This document shows, piece after piece, positions 17,749 to 26,316 of a DNA stretch of 64,000 nucleotides. The position numbers and the translations under genes were made by a program. The notes below the pieces were generated by a model, which did no database searches, had not been told where the DNA came from, and was given only the letters and a program-made list of their open reading frames with translations. Where the stretch lies: assembly GCA_016932075.1 (NCBI GenBank), contig JAFGDP010000010.1, positions 1-64,000 on the forward strand, in the 5' to 3' direction. This stretch comes from Chitinispirillaceae bacterium (GTDB lineage: Bacteria; Fibrobacterota; Chitinivibrionia; Chitinivibrionales; Chitinispirillaceae). Positions within the stretch are counted from its first letter, which is position 1. Each line of letters opens with the position of its first letter.

Positions 17749-18318
17749 ATGATCAAACAGGCATGTACAATAACGACACTGCTGGCCATGTGCTTCTCTG
17801 TTTGGGCCGGCGATCCTTCTGAAAAAGGGGTCCCCACCTCTCCGCTCACCGTTTACAGCGGCGGTTTCGGCGTTGGTGCGTCGCGTGCTCTTAACGAAGA
17901 GTTGAAAGCAGAGCAGCCGAATCTCGTGAAGCTGTCCTTCGTGAACACGGTATTTTTCAAGAAGCATATCGGCGTGTTTTTCGATGTGGACTGGTTTCTG
18001 CCCGGATCCAATTTCGGCGCAGACCTCGGATTTGATTTTGTGCTCGCTGACAAAAGCGGGTTCCGTCCGTTCATCGGCGCCGGCGTGGGCGCGCACTATT
18101 TTGATAAGGGCAACCGGTTCGGGGAAGACTTTGGCCCTTCAGGCACCGTTCATGTCGGATTCGCGCTTGACCTGACCGACCGTGTCCAGATGCGTATGCG
18201 CATTCCCTACAACCTAGTTGGCAACGAATCGCCCGACCATACTATCGGTCTGGAGGTCGGATTTCTTTTTTCGAACAAACACCGGAGAGTCCTGAAACTT
18301 GATTACAACAAGATGTAA
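17749..18318 (+). CDS. Small outer-membrane barrel-like protein, related to the caspase C-terminal domain
   Basis: A 189-residue protein with a signal peptide (TITTLLAMCFSVWAG) and OmpA/OmpW-like alternating strands (GFGVGAS, FRPFIGAGVGAHYF). Its last about 50 residues (RVQMRMRIPYNL, SPDHTIGLEVGFLFS, then VLKLDY) line up with the caspase C terminus (RVSFVVQLPYTM, SLDHRFGLGIKLLIS, then VTVLEY), so the two domains are probably homologous. The ATG at 17749 follows GCGAGGTG; a GTG six bases earlier is the alternative. About 130 bases separate it from the caspase gene, so it may have its own promoter. Confidence 0.75.
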   Translation: MIKQACTITTLLAMCFSVWAGDPSEKGVPTSPLTVYSGGFGVGASRALNEELKAEQPNLVKLSFVNTVFFKKHIGVFFDVDWFLPGSNFGADLGFDFVLADKSGFRPFIGAGVGAHYFDKGNRFGEDFGPSGTVHVGFALDLTDRVQMRMRIPYNLVGNESPDHTIGLEVGFLFSNKHRRVLKLDYNKM

Positions 18319-18357
18319 CGGTACGCAGGAGGAACATACCCTATTATGGAGGCCCCT

Positions 18358-18936
18358 ATGAAAAAGATCGTGATTATGGCGTTTGCTGTGGCGCTAGCGG
18401 CAACAAGTATTTCTGCAGCGGATCCCAAGAGTTCTGACAACAAAAACATTACCGTGGTTTCCACGCAGTCGACGGTTGACGGCAAGTCCCAGGTCAGCGA
18501 GAAACTGCTTGAGGAATGCATTGTCTCACTGCCTTCGGTCCAGGACCTCGAAGCGGAAGTGACCTCAAGCTCAGCCTATGTAAAGGAGATCAACGGCGAC
18601 CCGAAAAAAAACGACTGGGTGAAGATGTATGCCGCGAGCATAGAGATCAACTATATGCTCCACCAGCAGTCGCTCATTATCGTCACCACCGCTTCGGTAC
18701 AGGGACAGGAGCCGGTCATGAAGGTGGTGGAAAAGAGCCTGGCGCAATCGAAACGGTTTGAATCCAATCCGACCGAAGGCGGCCATTACGCCGGACGATC
18801 CGACCGGCAGTACTATTTCCCGACCGCTGAAGCGGCAATCCAGGACGTGAAGAATCGCGCCGCAATATGGCTCAAACAGCAATCGGCCATAGTGTGTAAA
18901 GGACAGACCTACGGAACCCCGAAAAAGGTGCAGTAG
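18358..18936 (+). CDS. Exported protein of unknown function
   Basis: 192 residues starting MKKIVIMAFAVALAATSISAAD, a clear signal peptide. The ATG lies behind GGAGG with good spacing; an in-frame ATG 12 bases upstream contains that site and is less likely. I do not recognise the mature domain; it mixes charged helices and strands and has one Cys in each half (LEECIV, IVCKG). It lies upstream of the LpoB-like and COG3014-like genes on the same strand and may act with them in the envelope. Confidence 0.6.
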   Translation: MKKIVIMAFAVALAATSISAADPKSSDNKNITVVSTQSTVDGKSQVSEKLLEECIVSLPSVQDLEAEVTSSSAYVKEINGDPKKNDWVKMYAASIEINYMLHQQSLIIVTTASVQGQEPVMKVVEKSLAQSKRFESNPTEGGHYAGRSDRQYYFPTAEAAIQDVKNRAAIWLKQQSAIVCKGQTYGTPKKVQ

Positions 18937-19031
18937 CGGAAGTTGTCGGCGGAACCGATAAAACGTATTTTATCAAGGAAAAGCACCTAACCATATACGA
19001 ACCCTTTTCCGCAGTTCACAAGGAGGCTCAC

Positions 19032-19628
19032 ATGCGTTGTACATCAAAAAAATGGCTGCTTATCGTCCTGCCCCTGATTCTCATCGGATGCTCGAACAGG
19101 GTGTCGCGGGTGCAGAGCGATTCCACGATCGACCTTTCCGGCCGCTGGAACGACACCGACTCGCGGCTTGTGGCGGAACAGATGATAAACGACTGTCTGA
19201 ACCAGCGCTGGCTCTACAAGTGGGAAACCGAGAACAAGCGTCCGACCGTTATCATCGGCAAGGTCACCAACAAGAGCCACGAGCATATCAGCACCGAGAC
19301 CTTTGCCAAGGACATGGAGCGCGCGCTCCTCAACTCCGGCAAGGTGAATTTCGTCGCTACCAAGATCGAACGCGAGCAGCTCCGGGAAGAAAAGGAAGAC
19401 ATGCAGGATAACGCGTCAGTGCAGACCGCCAAGTCGGTCGGTGAAGAGACCGGCGCCGACCTCATGATGATCGGCACGCTCAACTCCATCGTGGACCAGG
19501 AGGGCCGGGAAGCCGTGGTCTACTACCAGGTCAATATGGAGCTCGTTGAGATCGAGAGCAACATGAAGGTCTGGATCGGAGAAAAGAAAATAAAGAAATT
19601 CATCGAACGGGCGACCAAGAAATTCTAA
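19032..19628 (+). CDS. LpoB-like penicillin-binding-protein activator lipoprotein
   Basis: A 198-residue lipoprotein: signal sequence with lipobox LIGC, then GRWNDTDSRLVAEQMINDCL, which is characteristic of the LpoB/YcfM family, followed by an alternating alpha/beta domain (RPTVIIGKVTN, TGADLMMIGTLN). In E. coli LpoB reaches through the periplasm to activate PBP1b; here the function is inferred. The ribosome-binding site is AAGGAGG. It precedes a COG3014-like TPR lipoprotein by 66 bases, a pairing I recall from several Gram-negative genomes. Cellular place: outer membrane, facing the periplasm. Confidence 0.85.
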   Translation: MRCTSKKWLLIVLPLILIGCSNRVSRVQSDSTIDLSGRWNDTDSRLVAEQMINDCLNQRWLYKWETENKRPTVIIGKVTNKSHEHISTETFAKDMERALLNSGKVNFVATKIEREQLREEKEDMQDNASVQTAKSVGEETGADLMMIGTLNSIVDQEGREAVVYYQVNMELVEIESNMKVWIGEKKIKKFIERATKKF

Positions 19629-19694
19629 CCTCGATAATCGAAACGGGCCGGGAGAACCGGGGATATCGGCGGAAAAACCGCAGGTAAAGGTGCC

Positions 19695-21158
19695 ATGCGT
19701 TATATGATCCAACGCCCAATCGTACGATTTTTTATACTCCTTCCTCTCTTTGCCCTTCTCGGCTCGTGTGCCGGCGGTGCCGCGCTGCGCTTTGAAAAAC
19801 TGGCCAGTGCCACGGCGAATGAAGAATACCTTGGCACGATCGACCGGATCAAGAAAAACGGGAAAAAGCTTTACGGAAAAAACAACCGGTTCCTGTACTA
19901 CATGGATATCGGCGTGTTATATCATTATGCGGCCATGTACGACTCAAGCAACGTCTATCTGTTGCACGCCGTTGACATCCATAACGACCTTTTTGCCCGT
20001 TCGGTGACCAACGAAGCCGCCTCGATCATGATCAACGACAACGTACGGCCCTACCGCAGCAGGCCGTACGAGCTCGTGCTGCTCCACCAGCTCATTGCGC
20101 TAAATTTCCTGGCGCAGGGGAATATCGATGACGCCCTGGTCGAAACGCGTCAGACGCAGCTTCTTTTTAACGAGCTTGAGCGCAAGGACAAGCGGGGCAA
20201 CAAGTACAGCGCGGACGGCATGTTTCATTACATGTCATCGATCGCCTACGACGCGGCCGGCCAAAGCGATGACGCCATGATCTCGCTCTTTCATGCGATC
20301 AAGGCCTTCAAGGAAGGCCCGGTACCGCTTCCCGGGCGGGTAAAGGATTATGCCTATTATATGCTGCAGAAAAACGACCGGGCCGAGGACATTACGCTTC
20401 TCGATATAAACGCCGACACCCCTGAATCCGGCATGCCGGGGCTGAAAAACGGCGTGACAGAAATCGTCTTGATCGGCTATGCGGGAAAAGGGCCTGCGCT
20501 CGGGGAAAACAACTGGTGGGGCACCTACGTAAAAGACGGCCTGCTCATCATGAATTACAAGGGCGCAAACGACCAGGTGGAAACCGTACAGATGGCGGCG
20601 CCCATGCTGCCGGCAAAGGAGTATGAAAAGGCTGCCAAGGGGGAAAAAACCGCATCAGGCACCACTTTTCACGTGAGTTTTTCACTCCCGGCCGTAAAAA
20701 ACATCCCCTCCCAGACCGATCACTTTACCGTTGAAGGGGCGGGACGTACTGCTGGCATGTCGACAATTGCCATTAATAATTTCGATCTGCAGGCGCAGAA
20801 AAACCTTGATGACACGCGCGCCAGTACGCTGACGCGCACCGTGATCCGGGTCGTGCTGCGCACCATTGCCGCGCAGAAGGCGAAAGACAAAATGAAAACA
20901 GGGAGCCCGGTCGCCAACCTGCTCATCAACATCGGCACCGACGTGCTGGCTGACCAGCTCGAACACGCTGACACGCGGAGCTGTTTTCTGATCCCGAAAA
21001 CCGTGCATATCGCCCGGATGCCGGTCACACCAGGGACCTATACCATCGAGGCGGCAGCGCGGGACAAAAAGGGTGGCGTTATCGGGACAAAGGTGTTTGA
21101 AAAAGTCACCGTGAAGCAGGGCCAGAAAAAGTTCCTTTTTTACTGTTCGTTCAAGTAG
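19695..21158 (+). CDS. COG3014-like lipoprotein with TPR-like N terminus
   Basis: 487 residues: signal peptide with lipobox LLGSC, then helical repeats with RFLYYMDIGVLYHYAAMYDSSN and NFLAQGNIDDALVETRQ, followed by a beta-rich half (TEIVLIGYAGKGP, NNWWGTYVKDG) and a C-terminal domain with TPGTYTIEAAARDKKG. Both order and length fit the uncharacterised family COG3014. The ATG sits behind AAAGGTGCC. It is downstream of the LpoB-like gene, so a shared role in cell-wall synthesis or lipoprotein trafficking is plausible, but no function is established. Confidence 0.75.
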   Translation: MRYMIQRPIVRFFILLPLFALLGSCAGGAALRFEKLASATANEEYLGTIDRIKKNGKKLYGKNNRFLYYMDIGVLYHYAAMYDSSNVYLLHAVDIHNDLFARSVTNEAASIMINDNVRPYRSRPYELVLLHQLIALNFLAQGNIDDALVETRQTQLLFNELERKDKRGNKYSADGMFHYMSSIAYDAAGQSDDAMISLFHAIKAFKEGPVPLPGRVKDYAYYMLQKNDRAEDITLLDINADTPESGMPGLKNGVTEIVLIGYAGKGPALGENNWWGTYVKDGLLIMNYKGANDQVETVQMAAPMLPAKEYEKAAKGEKTASGTTFHVSFSLPAVKNIPSQTDHFTVEGAGRTAGMSTIAINNFDLQAQKNLDDTRASTLTRTVIRVVLRTIAAQKAKDKMKTGSPVANLLINIGTDVLADQLEHADTRSCFLIPKTVHIARMPVTPGTYTIEAAARDKKGGVIGTKVFEKVTVKQGQKKFLFYCSFK

Positions 21159-21243
21159 GACTTGAAAAAATGGCGTCACGAACTGTACCATTATTTCTTT
21201 CTTCTCAATTTTCAGCAACCTATGGATCGGTAAAATGAGAGAC

Positions 21244-21273
21244 TTGCGCAGGGGGCCGGGTGCATTGTATATA
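21244..21273 (+). promoter_or_regulatory. Candidate sigma-70 promoter
   Basis: TTGCGC (21244-21249) and TATATA (21268-21273) with an 18-base spacer lie upstream of the lipoprotein gene at 21352. The site is read by eye only. Confidence 0.4.
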
Positions 21274-21351
21274 TAGGCTGCCGTTTGCCATATGTAACCG
21301 GGAACCAAAGAGTATCCAAATATATCATCACCATTTTTAAAGGGAGGTTGT

Positions 21352-22215
21352 ATGAAGAAGTTGCTTGCGCTGGTCAGTGCGGTTGGTCTTGTTGCCTTAT
21401 GGAGCGGGTGCGGGCTTATAGATCCGGAAGACCCGAATATCACCGTCGTCATCAACAATATCGGGGATGTGACGGTCAACAGCGGGTCGGTCAGTTTTAC
21501 CGTGAAGGTCGAATCTGACGAAGAGATCACCAGCATGACCTACCAAGTAAAACAGAGCGGGACCGATGTAACTTCCAAGTTTACCGTTACCCCCCCCTCG
21601 ACAGCAGATTATGAAGGTAAAAAGGATGTGACGCTCGATTTCTCAATTGCTGCCGGTTCAAGCGCCGCGGCCGGGGCCTATGATTTTTATGTCAAGGTGG
21701 TGGCCGGTGATATTGATGATGACGATACCAGGAGTTTTACGGTAGAGGGTGGCGGTACACCCATTACAACGGGGACGGTGACAATCGGTTCGTATGCCAA
21801 TGCTACTCTCGGAAGCTCGATTGATCTTGATAACGGCACGGTAATGCTCGCTGCAGCGGCAAAACAAGCCGGTTCGGGCGTCGACATTGTTGGTACCTAT
21901 TCATCCGATCTGGGCGCATTCAGAATTTTCAGCCCGGTGTATGCAAGCGCATCAAGCGGAATCACCGCCTTTGCAAATTGGAACAGTCCGAACGATACGA
22001 AGTTCAAAAAGGTCTCGGTAGATTTTGCTTCAGTCACCACGGTCGAGCAGATCGCCAGCCTGTATTCCAGCGAGACCAGTGCCGAGCTTTCAAGTTCCGA
22101 TGCAGCCGCAGGTGATGTTTTCGTCGTTGATACCGATGAAGGGTACGCTTTAATGGAAATCACTTCATTTGAGTCTACAACGAGCGGTACGGCAAGTATT
22201 AAATACGGCAATTAA
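21352..22215 (+). CDS. Lipoprotein with Ig-like segment, function unknown
   Basis: 287 residues beginning with a lipoprotein signal (ALVSAVGLVALWSGC). The mature protein is low-complexity, rich in Ser, Ala, Thr and Asp. Its first half resembles an Ig-like/PKD beta domain (VNSGSVSFTVKVES, AAGAYDFYVKVVAGD), followed by a second beta domain. No enzyme motif was seen. The start has AGGGAGG at good spacing, a candidate promoter lies about 80 bases upstream and a strong terminator follows, so it is probably transcribed alone. It is likely a surface or periplasmic lipoprotein. Confidence 0.75.
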   Translation: MKKLLALVSAVGLVALWSGCGLIDPEDPNITVVINNIGDVTVNSGSVSFTVKVESDEEITSMTYQVKQSGTDVTSKFTVTPPSTADYEGKKDVTLDFSIAAGSSAAAGAYDFYVKVVAGDIDDDDTRSFTVEGGGTPITTGTVTIGSYANATLGSSIDLDNGTVMLAAAAKQAGSGVDIVGTYSSDLGAFRIFSPVYASASSGITAFANWNSPNDTKFKKVSVDFASVTTVEQIASLYSSETSAELSSSDAAAGDVFVVDTDEGYALMEITSFESTTSGTASIKYGN

Positions 22216-22240
22216 TTATCGCATGCGACATGAATGAACC

Positions 22241-22274
22241 AGGCACCTTTTCCTGAAGGAAAAGGTGCCTTTTG
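22241..22274 (+). terminator. Rho-independent terminator
   Basis: AGGCACCTTTTCC pairs with GGAAAAGGTGCCT around a TGAA loop, followed by TTT. It lies 26 bases after the stop of the lipoprotein gene. Confidence 0.85.
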
Positions 22275-22365
22275 CATCGCTTCCAATTTGCTTTCGTAAC
22301 CGCAAAATACTGATTTTCTATATATGTACTTCACCCGGCCTTTCCATTATCTTCGGAGTATTTTC

Positions 22366-23172
22366 ATGACTCATTCCCTTCCACGTTTTTTTATGGTTGC
22401 CGCTCTTGTCCCCTTTCTCTTCACCTGCGAAACCCTGACCGACTTTTTCATCTCGGACGAAGACGAGGTGACGCTCGGCAACAAGTTCAAAAAGGAGATT
22501 CTGGCCGATTCGCAAAACTATCCTCAGTATACAAAAAGCAGTGAGGTCATCAATTATATCACCACCATGGGCAACCGCCTGGTGAACTCATCAAGTGTAC
22601 GGACGAACATCTCCTTCACCTTCACGCTCATCGACAATGACACCATGATCAACGCGTTTGCCATTCCGGGCGGTCATGTGTTTGTGTACACCGGGCTTCT
22701 CAAAGCCGCAAAAAGCGGGGCCGAGGTCGCCGGTGTGATTGGCCATGAAATCGGCCACATTGCCATGCGGCACGGCGCAAAGCGGCTTGCCCAGGCATCG
22801 GCCGTGGAGATCGTGAACCAGATCCTTCTTGGCGACAGCTCGTCGGCCGCTGGTGCCGTTGCCCAGCTCTGCGAAAGCCTGCTCTTCCTCAAGTTCAGCC
22901 GTGACGACGAATACCAGGCCGACTCCTGCGCCGTGGCCTTTACAGCTGCCGCGGCTTACAATCCCTATGGGATGAAATTTTTTTTCCAGACGCTTATGGA
23001 TACATACGGCGGGGGAATGGGCCCGTTCGAGGTGGTTTCAACGCATCCCGACACGCAGAAGCGGATCGACGAAGTTGTCAGAATCGCAAAAAAGACCACT
23101 AGCGCATATACCGATGGCGGAACAGAAGGCATGTATAGGCTAGAGTTTGAGGCGATAAAGACGAAGATATGA
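22366..23172 (+). CDS. M48-family zinc metalloprotease
   Basis: 268 residues: an exported or lipidated N terminus (FLFTC), then an M48 peptidase domain with the zinc motif HEIGH (GVIGHEIGHIAMRHG) and the downstream glutamate ligand in DDEYQADSCAV. It resembles the periplasmic LoiP/YggG and BepA group, which cut or quality-control outer-membrane proteins. There is no TPR extension, so it is closer to LoiP than BepA. The start MTHSLPRF is preferred because CGGAGT precedes it; the frame is open 42 bases further. A terminator upstream separates it from the previous gene. Confidence 0.88.
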   Translation: MTHSLPRFFMVAALVPFLFTCETLTDFFISDEDEVTLGNKFKKEILADSQNYPQYTKSSEVINYITTMGNRLVNSSSVRTNISFTFTLIDNDTMINAFAIPGGHVFVYTGLLKAAKSGAEVAGVIGHEIGHIAMRHGAKRLAQASAVEIVNQILLGDSSSAAGAVAQLCESLLFLKFSRDDEYQADSCAVAFTAAAAYNPYGMKFFFQTLMDTYGGGMGPFEVVSTHPDTQKRIDEVVRIAKKTTSAYTDGGTEGMYRLEFEAIKTKI

Positions 23173-23178
23173 CAGGAT

Positions 23179-23484
23179 TGGTGGAATGAAGGGAATACAT
23201 TCTCCCTTGACAGGATACTACAACCGGCGATCACGTGGCACACTCATCGCAGGATTCAAGGCGTCGACCATCCGGAGAATCAACGCCCTTCGTAACATGC
23301 CGGGCAAACCTGTTTGGCAGAGAGATTATTATGACCGGATTGTGCGTGACAATCATACTCTTATTTATATCCGGCGCTATATCAGGAATAATCCGATTAA
23401 TTGGATAACCGATAGAACAAATCAGCTGGTCGATGATTCCTTCGCTAGCGAAACAGTAATTATTAGATAACCATCATTCCACCA
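23179..23484. repeat. 11-bp inverted repeat flanking a transposase remnant
   Basis: TGGTGGAATGA at 23179-23189 is the exact reverse complement of TCATTCCACCA at 23474-23484. The two arms enclose the Y1 transposase fragment almost exactly, so they may mark the ends of a mobile element or its palindromic recognition sites. Confidence 0.55.
23186..23470 (+). pseudogene. REP-associated tyrosine transposase (Y1) remnant
   Basis: A 94-codon ORF that matches only the C-terminal part of Y1/RAYT transposases: IAGFKASTIRRINAL, PGKPVWQRDYYDRIVRD and the helix YIRRYIRNNPINW are typical of that family. The amino part with the HUH metal motif, including the usual PNHIH segment, is absent, so this cannot be a working transposase. 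It sits between an M48 gene and an AsmA gene and is bracketed by an 11-bp inverted repeat. The ATG at 23186 is simply the first one in frame and probably not a real start. Confidence 0.75.
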
Positions 23485-23511
23485 CTTAAGGCTCGAACCG
23501 AAAGGGCCCTT

Positions 23512-26244
23512 ATGAAAAAATCACCCGTTACCATCATTATCATTCTGCTCGTCGCCGTCGTTCTTCTTGTCGGAGGGGCCGTTGCCGCCCTGTATATCCT
23601 GTTCCCGCCGCAGAAGATCGTTGCCCTGATCGTACCGCAGGCCCAGAAAGCGCTTGGACGAGAGGTGAAGCTCGAAAAGGCCGGCATCAGCCTGTTTCCG
23701 GCTCTCGGCGTTTCGCTTTCGGGCCTCTCCGTGGCAAATACGTCCCGTGATGGTTTTTCGCGTGATCCTTTCATTCAAATCGGCAAGTTCACGGTCAGTG
23801 TTTCCATCGGTTCGCTCCTGCGGGGGTCCCCGGAGATCGCATCAATTACCATTCACAAACCCGAAATCAGAATTGAGGTTGATAAAGAGGGCTCGTTCAA
23901 TTTTGATGATCTGGCAATCATGACCGCGGACACCACGCCGGAGCCCAAAAAAGAACAAGGCCCGCCCGCACTGCCGGTGCCCATAACATTGAAAAAGTTT
24001 ACCGTTGATAACGGCATGATCGTCTATGACGACCTCAAGGCGGGCAACCGGGTCACGATCGGAAACGTGCAGCAAACCGTGGCGGTTTCCATGGACAAGT
24101 CGCTCAAAGACATAAAAACAACGGGCGACCTGGTGCTGGGCCAGGTCTCGGTCAAAACAAAGGACATCAAGAAGCCGCTTTCCAACCTTGCCATAACCGT
24201 TTCGCACGACGTGGCGGCCAACCTGGCAGAAAATGACGGTATCGTGATGATCAATAAGGTGCGGCTGTCGCTGCAGAAGATTTTCCTCGAACTGAGAGGG
24301 AGCGTGAAGAATGCAATGACGCCGCAGCCCCAGCTTGATCTTACGGTGGCGTCCGACCCGATCTCAATCAGCGATGTGCTCAAGGAGGTGCCCGTGGAAC
24401 TGGTCCCGCTCATTTCCAAGGTGACGGGCGGCGGCACCGCGGAACTCGATGTGGCGGTCAAGGGGTCGCTGGCGCCTAATCAGCCGCTGCCGGTGAAAGG
24501 GGCCCTCGCACTGAAGAGCGTTACCATCAAATACAGCGACCTGCCCCAGGCCATACACAACCTGAATGCCGACATCACGTTTACCGACAACAGCCTTGCC
24601 GTGAAAACCATGAAAATGGAGCTGGGCACCAATCCGATCGAAGTCACGGCAACCGTGGATAATTTTGCCAGGCCGATGGTCGATGCCGCAGTGGCGGCCG
24701 ATATCAAGCTGGGGGAGATCAAGGACGTGCTGGAGCTTCCCGACGGCGCTTCTCTTGACGGAAGAGTCGTCGCCGACATCAAGGCAAAGGGAGAGGCCGA
24801 TCCGGCGGATCCCGCCAAGCTCAACCTGAAAGGGCTGGTCGACCTGAAAAACGTGACCGTGCTCTGGTCGCCGCTGATCAAACCCGCGGTGATCAATGGT
24901 GCGCTTACGCTGTCGTCAAAAGCCGTGGGCGAGAAAATGAGGGTCGATATCGGCACGTCATCGTTGTCCACGTCAGCAACGATCTCAAATTATCTGTCGT
25001 TCATTCTCCCCGATACCACCCGAAGACTGCCGCGGACAAAAGTCGATTTCACCATGAACTCGCCGTTTTTAAATGTTGATGATATTCTGATGCCGCCTCC
25101 TCCGGCAAAGGACGGAGAAGCTACCGGCGCTGGCCAGAGCGCCCCGATCCTTGTCGCACCATTGCCTTCCGCTGATATGCGGGGCACGGTCACTGCGAAA
25201 AAGATCATTTACCAGGGATTCACCATGAGCAACATGGTGACGAAGATCAGCGTGGTGAACAACATCGCGGACATTAATTTCAGGACCGGATTCGCGGGCG
25301 GGACCATCAGCGACAATCTTAATGCCGATCTGGCCAATATACAAAACATTACGTTCAGGAATAGTCTTGCCGTACAAAGCATTGAAGTCAACGACTTTAT
25401 GGCGCGTTTTAGCGACTATATCAAGCCGGTAACCCCGCTCAACCGCCAGCTCCTGATGATAAATAAATGCCTGTTCGGCCGTATCAACCTCCAAAGTTCC
25501 CTGGCCGGGAGTGGTGCCACTGCCGATGATATCATAAAGAACATTTCGGGCAACATCGGGGTACGGATGGCACAGGGCAAAATCGTGAATGCACCCGCAG
25601 CCAAGGTTGCCTCGTCATCGTTCGCCTCCTTTCTGAAAACCAACAAGCTCGGCAGCTTTGACGAAATAGCATTCCGCGCACTCAGTGCCACGATCCGGCT
25701 AGCCAACGGCCAGGCAATTTTCGACAATTTAAACATTTCATCAAGCGTTGCCGACTGGAGCGTGAAAGGAAAGGTCGGTTTTGATGCGCTCATGGACATG
25801 GCCGTCTCATCGAAGCTCAGCAAATCCCTGTCTGATAAACTTCTTGCGGTCGAAGGCGCGCTCAAGGGAGGGGTCAAGGGCGCCCTGGAAAAAACCAGGC
25901 TTGCCAAAGCCGCCGGAATGCTCGATAACATGAACATGATCCCGCGTGACAACCAGGGACGCGTCACGCTCACGTTCGCCATGGGCGGTCCGGTAGCTGA
26001 TCCGAAAATTAAAGGCCTTGCGTTCGGCGCCGGCACCACGGGCAAAGCAGCACAGCAGACAACGCCGCAGCAGCAGGTGCGGGAGCAGGCCCGGAAAATC
26101 GTTGAGGAGAAAAAACAGGAGATACAACAACAGGTTGAAGAAAAAAAGGAAGAAGTGAAAAAAGAGGTAAAAGAAGAGGTTAAAAAGGCTGAGGATCAGG
26201 TGAAGAAAAAGGCAAAGGACAAATTGAAGGGGCTTTTGAAGTAA
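23512..26244 (+). CDS. AsmA-family envelope protein with charged helical tail
   Basis: 910 residues. An N-terminal membrane anchor (VTIIIILLVAVVLLVGGAVAALY) is followed by the AsmA signature (LGREVKLEKAGISLFPALGVSLSG) and a long beta-rich periplasmic region of repeated strands. Such proteins (AsmA, TamB, YhdP relatives) are thought to bridge the envelope for lipid transport or outer-membrane assembly. The last about 60 residues are a Lys/Glu/Gln-rich helix (VEEKKEEVKKEVKEEVKK) likely to form a coiled coil; it is unusual. The start follows AAAGGG. A terminator lies 42 bases beyond the stop. Confidence 0.88.
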   Translation: MKKSPVTIIIILLVAVVLLVGGAVAALYILFPPQKIVALIVPQAQKALGREVKLEKAGISLFPALGVSLSGLSVANTSRDGFSRDPFIQIGKFTVSVSIGSLLRGSPEIASITIHKPEIRIEVDKEGSFNFDDLAIMTADTTPEPKKEQGPPALPVPITLKKFTVDNGMIVYDDLKAGNRVTIGNVQQTVAVSMDKSLKDIKTTGDLVLGQVSVKTKDIKKPLSNLAITVSHDVAANLAENDGIVMINKVRLSLQKIFLELRGSVKNAMTPQPQLDLTVASDPISISDVLKEVPVELVPLISKVTGGGTAELDVAVKGSLAPNQPLPVKGALALKSVTIKYSDLPQAIHNLNADITFTDNSLAVKTMKMELGTNPIEVTATVDNFARPMVDAAVAADIKLGEIKDVLELPDGASLDGRVVADIKAKGEADPADPAKLNLKGLVDLKNVTVLWSPLIKPAVINGALTLSSKAVGEKMRVDIGTSSLSTSATISNYLSFILPDTTRRLPRTKVDFTMNSPFLNVDDILMPPPPAKDGEATGAGQSAPILVAPLPSADMRGTVTAKKIIYQGFTMSNMVTKISVVNNIADINFRTGFAGGTISDNLNADLANIQNITFRNSLAVQSIEVNDFMARFSDYIKPVTPLNRQLLMINKCLFGRINLQSSLAGSGATADDIIKNISGNIGVRMAQGKIVNAPAAKVASSSFASFLKTNKLGSFDEIAFRALSATIRLANGQAIFDNLNISSSVADWSVKGKVGFDALMDMAVSSKLSKSLSDKLLAVEGALKGGVKGALEKTRLAKAAGMLDNMNMIPRDNQGRVTLTFAMGGPVADPKIKGLAFGAGTTGKAAQQTTPQQQVREQARKIVEEKKQEIQQQVEEKKEEVKKEVKEEVKKAEDQVKKKAKDKLKGLLK

Positions 26245-26286
26245 CCTGGACCATCGGCCATTCAGGAGCGGTATTTATAATCTAAG

Positions 26287-26316
26287 GGGGCGGCCCCGTG
26301 GGCCGCCCCTGATTTT
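26287..26316. terminator. Terminator between convergent genes
   Basis: GGGGCGGCCC (26287-26296) pairs with GGGCCGCCCC (26300-26309) around a CGT loop, followed by ATTTTT on the plus strand, ending the AsmA gene. The minus-strand gene stops at 26317, so only its plus-strand action is clear. Confidence 0.85.
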
